A stretch of 12,225 nt of DNA from contig CAZRTG010000095.1 of the NCBI GenBank assembly GCA_964602895.1, positions 1 to 12,225 of the forward strand, given 5' to 3'. Position 1 is the stretch's first letter, and each line of letters opens with the position of its first letter. The notes below the pieces were generated by a model, which made no database searches, had not been told where the DNA came from, and was given only the letters and a program-made list of their open reading frames with translations. Source of the stretch: JAWXBM01 sp964602895 (GTDB lineage Bacteria; Pseudomonadota; Gammaproteobacteria; Xanthomonadales; SZUA-36). The position numbers and the translations under genes are program-made. Shown one piece after another: positions 7,172-12,225 of this stretch.

Positions 7172-8133
7172 GCGATCCGGTCATAGCCCTGTCCGGCGGC
7201 ATTGGCGGTGCCAAGCTGGCACTTGGGCTGAGCCGCATACTGCCGCCATCGGAACTGCGGGTGGTCGCCAATACCGGTGACGACTTTGAACATCTGGGCT
7301 TCTACATCTGCCCCGATATCGACACCCTGATTTATACCCTGGGCGGGGTCAGCAACACCGAGCAGGGCTGGGGTCGTGCCGATGAGACCTGGTCCTTCAT
7401 GGAGGCATTACGGCGCAACGACCCCGAGCAAGCCTGGTTTCTGTTGGGCGACAAGGATCTGGACACCCATCGCATTCGCACAGCAGAATTGGCCGGCGGC
7501 GCGTCATTGACGGATGTGACTGCGAGTCTGGCACGCCGCTTCGGTGTTAAGGCAGACATTCTGCCGATGAGTGACCAGCCGGTACGCACCCATCTGGAGG
7601 TCGAGGATGGGGTAGGTAGTCGTTGGCTGCCGTTCCAGGAGTATTTCGTCAAATTGCAATGCCAGCCGGTGATCCGGCAGATCGAATACCGTGGCAGTGC
7701 GCAGGCGAGGCCTTCCCAGCCACTAAAGGCGGCACTGCAGTCGGGACGCGTGCGTGCTGTCATTCTGTGCCCGTCAAATCCCTTTCTCAGTATCGACCCG
7801 ATCCTTTCGGTGCCGGGCCTGCGTGAATTGCTGATCGATTGCGCCGCGCCGGTGGTTGCCGTGTCACCGGTGGTGGGTGGCAAGGCCCTGAAGGGTCCTA
7901 CCAGCAAAATCATGGCGGAACTGGGTCTGACCAGCGACTGCCAGGCCATTGCCCGACATTATGGCGACCTGCTGGATGGACTGGTGATCGATTCGGCCGA
8001 CCGTGACCAACGCGGCGCGCTGGAGCAGATGGGTTTGCAGGTTTCTGTGACACAGACGGTCATGCAGTCACTGGCCGACCGGGAACAACTGGCGGGGGAC
8101 GTTCTGGAATTCTGCGCTGCTCTGGCACGCTAA
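7168..8133 (+). CDS. cofD: CofD-type phospho-acid transferase forming F420-0
   Basis: CofD transfers the phospholactyl-type group from the GDP-activated intermediate made by CofC to Fo. It has 321 residues, a usual family length, with a GTG start at 7168 overlapping the cofE stop and an AGGA ribosome site at 7155-7158. Motifs: 'ALSGGIGGAKLALGL' (7-21), 'VVANTGDDFEHLGFYICPDIDTLIYTLGG' (32-60), 'QGWGRADETW' (66-75), 'LPMSDQPVRTHLE' (132-144), 'CPSNPFLSIDPIL' (201-213) and 'VSPVVGGKALKGPTSKIMAELG' (232-253). All the conserved blocks are intact. It ends the rightward F420 operon; its stop codon lies inside the palindrome that follows. Fo synthase genes must be elsewhere in the genome. Confidence 0.95.
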   Translation: MSDPVIALSGGIGGAKLALGLSRILPPSELRVVANTGDDFEHLGFYICPDIDTLIYTLGGVSNTEQGWGRADETWSFMEALRRNDPEQAWFLLGDKDLDTHRIRTAELAGGASLTDVTASLARRFGVKADILPMSDQPVRTHLEVEDGVGSRWLPFQEYFVKLQCQPVIRQIEYRGSAQARPSQPLKAALQSGRVRAVILCPSNPFLSIDPILSVPGLRELLIDCAAPVVAVSPVVGGKALKGPTSKIMAELGLTSDCQAIARHYGDLLDGLVIDSADRDQRGALEQMGLQVSVTQTVMQSLADREQLAGDVLEFCAALAR

Positions 8134-8164
8134 GGAAACTCTGATTTATTCAGAGTTTCCTTGG
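8131..8164. terminator. Perfect 13-bp stem palindrome at the cofD stop; repeat copy 1
   Basis: AAGGAAACTCTGA (8132-8144) and TCAGAGTTTCCTT (8150-8162) pair perfectly around a TTTAT loop; 8130-8131 and 8163-8164 extend it by a G-T and a C-G pair. The stem includes the cofD TAA. The U-rich descending arm suggests a bidirectional terminator. The first 22 nt recur near 12161, so it also belongs to a repeat family. Confidence 0.6.
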
Positions 8165-8209
8165 CACATGGATGTGCCAACATTTTCAATGATTTACAAT
8201 GATTGAAAA
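8161..8209. repeat. Two further inverted repeats in the cofD-marR gap
   Basis: TTGGCACAT (8161-8169) is followed after GG by its exact inverse ATGTGCCAA (8172-8180). Then TTTTCAAT (8183-8190) is matched by ATTGAAAA (8202-8209) across 11 nt. Together with the palindrome at 8131 they form three adjoining hairpins in about 80 bp. They may be parts of one mobile palindromic element or operators for the downstream regulator. Confidence 0.55.
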
Positions 8210-8248
8210 GGTTGGCATGTTCGTGGGTCAATGATGCTCTGGATCATT
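8187..8248. promoter_or_regulatory. Triple CAATGAT array, candidate operator of the first MarR gene
   Basis: The word CAATGAT occurs at 8187-8193, 8197-8203 and 8229-8235, spaced by 10 and 32 bp, close to whole helical turns. The last copy forms AATGAT-N7-ATCATT (8230-8248). The array ends 23 bp before the MarR start, where a repressor or autoregulator would bind. Function is inferred from position. Confidence 0.4.
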
Positions 8249-8271
8249 CATGATACTTTTGGAGAAAGTTT

Positions 8272-8796
8272 ATGAAAGCGGCTTTGGATAAACGCTGGCA
8301 TCTGGCAGAAAACGAATATGAAATCGAGCTGACCGAGCTCGAGTTTTCAATCATGCGCGCCGCGGCAGCATTCGATCGTTGGCGTTCCGACTGTATGGCC
8401 TGCTGTATCAATGCTTCTTTTTCCGGTGCGGACACGGCGGTGCTGCACGTGATTCGCATGCATGACCGGCCCAAAAGTATTTCCGAAATTGGCCGCCTGC
8501 TGAACCGGGATGATCAATCCAACCTGCAATACGGCATCAGGAAACTGGTCAACGCAGGGGTCATCGAAAAGTCCGGAAATTCGGACAGCAAAAAGGGCGT
8601 GACCTATGTCGCCACGGAACTGGGCTGCGAGGTGACCGATCACTTTGTCGAGTTCCGCCGCGAACTGCTGATCTCCCTGACCGAGTCGGTATCCAGTGAG
8701 GTGCACCTTTCCGACGCATCGAAAATCCTCAACCTGATGGCAGGCATCTACGATCAGGCGTCCTGCATCGCCGCCTCGCATCGAGTGACCGGCTGA
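8272..8796 (+). CDS. MarR-type winged-helix regulator (COG5631-like)
   Basis: A 174-residue winged-helix DNA-binding protein that resembles the 'predicted MarR-family regulator' group with an N-terminal helical extension. The recognition region is around residues 55-120: 'SGADTAVLHVIRMHDRPKSISEIGRLLNRDDQSNLQYGIRKLV' covers the helix-turn-helix and 'GVIEKSGNSDSKKGVTYVATELG' the beta wing. A Cys cluster Cys41-x2-Cys44-Cys45 lies before the HTH and could serve redox, metal or electrophile sensing; that is speculation. The start at 8272 has GGAG (8261-8264) 7 nt upstream. A second MarR gene follows after 67 bp in the same direction. Repeated CAATGAT words upstream suggest autoregulation. Targets are unknown; tnaA next door is a candidate. 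Confidence 0.82.
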   Translation: MKAALDKRWHLAENEYEIELTELEFSIMRAAAAFDRWRSDCMACCINASFSGADTAVLHVIRMHDRPKSISEIGRLLNRDDQSNLQYGIRKLVNAGVIEKSGNSDSKKGVTYVATELGCEVTDHFVEFRRELLISLTESVSSEVHLSDASKILNLMAGIYDQASCIAASHRVTG

Positions 8797-8807
8797 CAAT
8801 CGGTCAC
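8785..8807 (+). repeat. Hairpin over the stop codon of the first MarR gene
   Basis: GTGACCG (8785-8791) and CGGTCAC (8801-8807) pair across 9 nt that hold the TGA stop (8794-8796). A further GTGAC at 8818-8822 can pair with GTCAC at 8803-8807. It may be a weak terminator or an operator; no T-run follows. Confidence 0.4.
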
Positions 8808-8840
8808 AATGGTGCATGTGACAAGCGGATGACAAGTGGA
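8794..8840 (+). repeat. TGACAA direct repeats before the second MarR gene
   Basis: TGACAAGCGGA (8819-8829) is followed directly by TGACAAGTGGA (8830-8840), an 11-bp tandem repeat with one mismatch. A related TGACAATCGGT lies at 8794-8804. The array ends 23 bp before the second MarR start, so it is a candidate regulator-binding site. Confidence 0.45.
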
Positions 8841-8863
8841 CAGGCCTTGACTACAGGATAACC

Positions 8864-9298
8864 ATGCCGGAATTCAAACTTGATCGTTGGATGGTTTACC
8901 GCTTGTGGCACATCTCGCAAGAGGCGGGTTTTGAGTTGGAGGCCTGGTACAAAAAACAGTTTGGCCTGTCCGCTTCGGAATGGCATGCACTGGCCATTCT
9001 GGCCAACCAGGCACCGCTGGCTGCCAAGGAACTGGCCAGGATACTGGATATCAACCAGGTGCAGATGACGCGAGTATTGAACAGGCTGCACACCGAGGGC
9101 CTGGTGAACCGCAATACAGACACGCTGGACCGGCGGCGGATTGTGCTCGGCTTGAGCAGTAAGGGAAACAGTCTTTATAAAAAAATTGCACCGAAAGCCG
9201 CGGCAATAGAAGAAAAAATGCTGAGCGTGTTTACGGCCCGGGAGCGCAGCCAGTTTGATGCGCTCCTGGGCCGCCTGGAAGACCTGTTCAGGAAGTAA
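8864..9298 (+). CDS. MarR-family transcriptional regulator
   Basis: A 144-residue classical MarR protein, full length for the family. It has the N-terminal dimer helices (about 5-35), the winged helix 'LSASEWHALAILANQAPLAAKELARILDINQVQMTRVLNRL' (35-75) and the wing signature 'GLVNRNTDTLDRRRIVLGLSSKG' (79-101), where the Asp89-Arg90-Arg91 triad is the usual DNA-contact hallmark, then C-terminal dimer helices. The ribosome site AGGA (8855-8858) is 5 nt from the ATG. Its last 11 bp overlap the convergent 3' end of tnaA. MarR proteins often answer to aromatic compounds, so control of the neighbouring tryptophanase/transporter genes through the palindrome at their promoter is a sensible guess. Confidence 0.9.
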   Translation: MPEFKLDRWMVYRLWHISQEAGFELEAWYKKQFGLSASEWHALAILANQAPLAAKELARILDINQVQMTRVLNRLHTEGLVNRNTDTLDRRRIVLGLSSKGNSLYKKIAPKAAAIEEKMLSVFTARERSQFDALLGRLEDLFRK

Positions 9299-10658
9299 GT
9301 GGCCGCATCCGGCAGGTAAAATGCCGCATCAACGGCGCTTCCCATACCACTTCATAGCCTTTCAGCGTCTCCCTGGACTGGTAGACTTTCTCGAAGCACT
9401 CGATGATGTAATCCGCGTGGCTTTGCGTGTAAACGCGGCGCGGCATGGCCATCCGCACCAGTTCCATGGCCGCCGGTTTCTCCGAGCCGTCCGGCTGCCG
9501 GCCAAACATCAGCGAACCGATTTCGACACTGCGTATGCCCGCCGTTTCATACAAGGCGACGGCCAGGGCATGCGCCGGGAATTGTAGCGGAGGAATGTGT
9601 GGCAGCATTTTCCTTGCATCGACGAATACCGCGTGACCTCCCGCAGGTTTCATCACTGGCACGCCCATCCGGTCCAGCGCGTCGGAAATATACTTGATCG
9701 AGCGGATTCGGTAGGCCAGGTAATCCTCATCGACGATTTCTTTCAGCCCCTGGGCGACGCACTCGAGGTCCCGGCCGGACATGCCGCCATAGGTTGGAAA
9801 TCCTTCCGTCAGGATGAGCCGGGTACGGGCCTGGGCGGCCATCTCATCGTCATTGAGCGCCAGCCAGCCGCCGATATTGGCAAATGCATCTTTCTTTGCA
9901 CTCATGGTCATGCCATCGGCGTAGGAATAAATTTCCTGCACGATCGCCGTTACCGATTTGTCCGAGTAGCCCTCTTCACGCTGTTTGATAAACCAGGCGT
10001 TTTCGGCAAAGCGGCAACTGTCGATGAACAGGGGTTTGTCGTATTTGTCACAAAGCGCCCGGGTGTCACGGATGTTTGCCATCGAAACGGGCTGTCCACC
10101 ACCTGCGTTGTTGGTAATGGTCAGCATGACCAGCGGAATATTGTCCGTTTCTTTTTCCAACAGGGCTTCAAGGCGCTGCAGGTCCATGTTTCCTTTGAAC
10201 GGGTGTATCGCTGCGGGGTCGAGGCCTTCAGCAATCACCAGATCCACAGCGAGGATGCCCGCAGCCTCGAAATTGCCACGGGTGGTGTCGAAATGGGTGT
10301 TATTGGGAATAATTTTTCCCGGACCGCCAACCATGGCAGTCAAAATAGCTTCCGCAGCCCGGCCCTGGTGAGTTGGAATAATGTGTTTAAACGGCATCAG
10401 TTCCCGGACCGCCGCTTCAAAGCGATAAAACGAAGGTGAGCCGGCATAAGACTCATCGCCCTGCATCAGCGCCGACCATTGGGCGGTACTCATTGCCGAG
10501 GTGCCTGAATCGGTCAGCAGATCGATCAGCACATCTTCGGATTTGATCAGAAACAGATTGTAATCTGCCTTCTCGACAATCCGGCGACGCTCCTCCTCGG
10601 TGGTCATGCGTATCGGTTCTACGGATTTAATCCGGAATGGTTCGATGATCGTTTTCAT
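9288..10658 (-). CDS. tnaA: Tryptophanase (L-tryptophan indole-lyase)
   Basis: A 456-residue PLP-dependent beta-eliminating lyase that splits L-tryptophan into indole, pyruvate and ammonia in the cytoplasm. The PLP lysine is Lys256 in 'SAKKDA'; other cofactor contacts are Asp213 and Arg216 ('IDSCRFAENAWF'), and the carboxylate-binding Arg is Arg407 in 'PRRVYTQ'; Tyr71 sits in 'DESYAGS'. The close relative is tyrosine phenol-lyase. The residues that separate the two match tryptophanase: Asp124 in 'FDTT' (Thr in tyrosine phenol-lyase), Ile380 in 'VEIGS' (Arg there) and His446 in 'RHFT' (Phe there). AGGAG (10662-10666) precedes the ATG. There is no room for a tnaC leader peptide in the short 5' UTR. 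It is convergent with the MarR genes, and a transporter lies upstream on the same strand. Confidence 0.92.
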   Translation of the reverse strand: MKTIIEPFRIKSVEPIRMTTEEERRRIVEKADYNLFLIKSEDVLIDLLTDSGTSAMSTAQWSALMQGDESYAGSPSFYRFEAAVRELMPFKHIIPTHQGRAAEAILTAMVGGPGKIIPNNTHFDTTRGNFEAAGILAVDLVIAEGLDPAAIHPFKGNMDLQRLEALLEKETDNIPLVMLTITNNAGGGQPVSMANIRDTRALCDKYDKPLFIDSCRFAENAWFIKQREEGYSDKSVTAIVQEIYSYADGMTMSAKKDAFANIGGWLALNDDEMAAQARTRLILTEGFPTYGGMSGRDLECVAQGLKEIVDEDYLAYRIRSIKYISDALDRMGVPVMKPAGGHAVFVDARKMLPHIPPLQFPAHALAVALYETAGIRSVEIGSLMFGRQPDGSEKPAAMELVRMAMPRRVYTQSHADYIIECFEKVYQSRETLKGYEVVWEAPLMRHFTCRMRPLTS

Positions 10659-10681
10659 GTTCTCCTGCCCTGTATCTGCGC

Positions 10682-10695
10682 TATTGCTTACAATA
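10682..10695 (-). repeat. Small inverted repeat at the start of the tnaA leader
   Basis: TATTG-N4-CAATA lies at the predicted transcription start of tnaA. It could be a weak 5' hairpin or a half operator; at only 5 bp per arm it may be chance in AT-rich DNA. Confidence 0.2.
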
Positions 10696-10700
10696 CCTCC

Positions 10701-10729
10701 ATAATAGTTACATATATAAATAATTTCAA
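10701..10729 (-). promoter_or_regulatory. Putative sigma70 promoter of tnaA
   Basis: Reading leftward, TTGAAA (10729-10724) and TATTAT (10706-10701) are exactly 17 bp apart, near consensus. Transcription would start near 10694, giving a leader of about 36 nt. It sits in an AT-rich gap (10659-10818) between tnaA and the transporter, so tnaA can be expressed separately from the transporter. Confidence 0.65.
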
Positions 10730-10739
10730 TATGAAATTA
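10721..10739. promoter_or_regulatory. 19-bp palindromic operator over the tnaA -35 box
   Basis: TAATTTCA (10721-10728), ATA, TGAAATTA (10732-10739) is a perfect palindrome with a 3-nt centre that covers the -35 element of the tnaA promoter. Size and symmetry fit a MarR-type dimer site, and binding there would block RNA polymerase. The binding protein is not known. Confidence 0.5.
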
Positions 10740-10818
10740 AATAAGTTTGTTTCTGCCAAGCAGGCGGGTATTAAAAAAATGATGGTTCCTGGATCGATCT
10801 TTTCACTTCAGCACTGCA

Positions 10819-12138
10819 TCAAAACATCGCCAGATAATCAGGCAGCTTGTCCACCCCTAAAGCAACTGCAACAATCAGGCACAAAACCAATGTGAGATTG
10901 CGCCAAAAGCCCGCGGTATGCTCGCCCATCACCGCTTTCCGGTTCAGCAGATAGATCATGGCGACGATCACCATCGGGATAATCAGTACGTTCACGCCCA
11001 TCAGCAGAACAACCTTGAGCATTGCCGGGAAAGTCCACACCGGCGCCAACACAGCAGAGAGTAAAGTGACTACGATCAGCAGGCGACGATAGACGGTATT
11101 GTCATTGGAATAGGCCCAGTTTTTGCCGAGCATGTCCAGCGACAGATAAATAACCACCTGCACGCAAATGACCAGTGTGGTCATGGCAGCAATGAAGAGT
11201 CCGAAGGTAAAAATGGGTGGGCCGAGGAATGCTACGGCCGTTGGAAATGCAAAGGTAAGCACCTGCCCGGCGGCGTGCACGGTTTCAATACTGGCATGAT
11301 TCTCCAGTGGATAAAGTGCAAAGCCGCCCGCAATCAGAATGAATATGGCATAAGCGCCGAAAATGACACCCAGATTCAACACCGATTTACGCAAATCCCG
11401 TTTCAGGCTGCTGGCATTACTGCCGGAGTCCGAACTGAGATAAGGAATCGTCAGCAATGCACCCGGTGCTATGGCCGCTCCTACAATGGCGATGATGGAG
11501 CCGGTGCTCATGCGCACCGTATCGGTACCCGGCACCGGAAGGTCGGGTGGAATACTCGGCACGAAGCCGGCCAGGATGGCACCCATATCTCCAAAACTGC
11601 GCAGGGCAATGAACAGGAAGCAGAAGAACATCAGTACCATCATCGCGGTCATGGCTTTCTGCATGCGGTCATAACCATGCGACAGCACCAGCCACAACAC
11701 CAGTACGGCCAAACCCACCGAGGTTCCCATTTCAAATTTGAAGTAACTTGCCAGCTGCTCCGGTGAGGCTGCAGCGGTTGGTGGGTGCATGCCAAACAGA
11801 GACAAGAGGGCTGAAGTCATGACCGAAAACTGTCCCATGGCAACCAGTATGTGGATGGGCACATTGATCGCCAGGAAAAACCACGCGACAGAGGGATGAA
11901 TGTGCTTTCGCACGATGGACATCATGCCCACGCCGTGATTCACACTGCCGATGCGTGAAGAGGAATCCACTGCGATGACAAAAAGTGGCAACATGAATAA
12001 CACCACCCAGATCAAGTCATAACGGAACCAGGCTCCTGCCAGTATCAAGGTAGCCACTGCACCGGCCCCCATCGTTCCTGCCGCAATCACGGCAGCCGGG
12101 CCAACCAGTTCACCAAACAGCTTGTTAATGAAATTCAT
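10819..12138 (-). CDS. Nramp-fold (APC superfamily) transporter without metal-site motifs
   Basis: A 439-residue inner-membrane protein with about eleven hydrophobic segments. The N-terminus follows the Nramp pattern: 'GPAAVIAAGTMGAGAVATLILAGAWFRYDLIWVV' (13-46) matches the usual GP...DPGN.AT..AG..FGY..LW. The two motifs that coordinate metal in Nramp proteins are missing. The DPGN position in TM1 reads GAGA (residues 24-27) and the MPHN position in TM6 reads APGA (224-227). It is thus unlikely to carry Mn2+ or Fe2+ in the known way. Being upstream of tnaA, on the same strand with a 160-bp gap, it may import tryptophan or another organic substrate, or export indole; this is inference. The ribosome site before the ATG at 12138 is weak. 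Confidence 0.8.
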   Translation of the reverse strand: MNFINKLFGELVGPAAVIAAGTMGAGAVATLILAGAWFRYDLIWVVLFMLPLFVIAVDSSSRIGSVNHGVGMMSIVRKHIHPSVAWFFLAINVPIHILVAMGQFSVMTSALLSLFGMHPPTAAASPEQLASYFKFEMGTSVGLAVLVLWLVLSHGYDRMQKAMTAMMVLMFFCFLFIALRSFGDMGAILAGFVPSIPPDLPVPGTDTVRMSTGSIIAIVGAAIAPGALLTIPYLSSDSGSNASSLKRDLRKSVLNLGVIFGAYAIFILIAGGFALYPLENHASIETVHAAGQVLTFAFPTAVAFLGPPIFTFGLFIAAMTTLVICVQVVIYLSLDMLGKNWAYSNDNTVYRRLLIVVTLLSAVLAPVWTFPAMLKVVLLMGVNVLIIPMVIVAMIYLLNRKAVMGEHTAGFWRNLTLVLCLIVAVALGVDKLPDYLAMF

Positions 12139-12160
12139 TTGCTCTGCTCGCCTTGTTATC

Positions 12161-12200
12161 TAAGGAAGCTCTGAATCATTCATCCATGAATTCTCAGAGC
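12161..12200. repeat. Palindromic repeat copy 2 upstream of the transporter
   Basis: Positions 12161-12182 match 8131-8152 at 19 of 22 bases. The element folds as GCTCTGA (12168-12174), ATTCAT (12178-12183), CC, ATGAAT (12186-12191), TCAGAGC (12194-12200), with a small internal bulge. It lies 22 bp before the transporter start, so it could act in its 5' UTR or end a transcript from beyond the window. Confidence 0.55.
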
Positions 12201-12225
12201 ACGCCAAACAAAAAGCGTGGTTTTT
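12200..12225 (+). terminator. Weak terminator-like hairpin at window edge
   Basis: CACGC (12200-12204) pairs with GCGTG (12215-12219), followed by G and a run of five T at the end of the window. The stem is only 5 bp, and what it would terminate on the + strand is unclear. Confidence 0.25.

Noticed and set aside
8131..8209. CRISPR repeat or IS terminal repeat
   Set aside because: There is no regular repeat-spacer pattern and no transposase or matching inverted end within the window; only a palindromic repeat can be supported.
9597..10439. A 280-codon plus-strand open frame opposite tnaA
   Set aside because: The tnaA product is conserved throughout; the opposite frame has no domain or ribosome site and is a codon-bias shadow.
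9288..10658. Tyrosine phenol-lyase instead of tryptophanase
   Set aside because: The discriminating positions read Asp124, Ile380 and His446 as in tryptophanase, not Thr, Arg and Phe as in tyrosine phenol-lyase.
10659..10818. Intrinsic terminator of the transporter gene
   Set aside because: A run of seven T exists on the minus strand (opposite 10773-10779), but only a weak GATCGATC stem lies before it, so a terminator is not convincing.

Overview
The window is a stretch of accessory bacterial chromosome of moderate-to-high GC, with short intergenic gaps, sigma70-like promoters and Shine-Dalgarno sites. The mix of AraC and MarR regulators, ketopantoate-reductase paralogues, tryptophanase and a bacterial-type coenzyme F420 set suggests a proteobacterium, most likely an uncultivated gammaproteobacterium. 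That placement is inference from gene style only. There are no rRNA or tRNA genes, no transposase and no CRISPR array.

Left block (1-4242, + strand): the 3' part of an AraC-family regulator, two tandem ketopantoate-reductase-family dehydrogenases and a creatinase-like M24 'pita-bread' hydrolase whose metal-ligand positions are mostly replaced. The second reductase overlaps the hydrolase by 4 nt (ATGA). This looks like a regulator plus a small catabolic or biosynthetic operon of unknown substrate. A gap of about 100 bp with two strong hairpins separates it from the next, convergent block.

Middle block (4344-8133): a divergent coenzyme F420 locus. Leftward runs F420H2:NADP+ oxidoreductase (npdG/fno), then cofC, then an unrecognised 173-residue protein, with coupled stop/start codons. 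Rightward run cofE and cofD, also overlapping by 4 nt. The 169-bp gap between npdG and cofE carries a plausible cofE promoter. The steps covered are guanylyl activation of the phospho-acid (CofC), transfer to Fo (CofD), glutamylation (CofE) and hydride exchange with NADP (NpdG). The Fo synthase (cofG/cofH or fbiC) and any F420-using enzyme are not in the window.

Right block (8134-12225): a 138-bp gap packed with palindromes and repeated CAATGAT words, two MarR-type winged-helix regulators (+), and, convergent with them, a tryptophanase (tnaA) with its own promoter and an overlapping 19-bp palindrome. Upstream of tnaA on the same strand is a Nramp-fold (APC superfamily) transporter lacking both canonical metal-binding motifs. 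A reasonable working model is a regulated tryptophan/indole module: uptake by the unusual transporter, beta-elimination by tryptophanase, control by one of the MarR proteins. A 22-bp word after cofD (8131-8152) recurs with 19/22 matches upstream of the transporter (12161-12182), which points to an interspersed palindromic repeat family.
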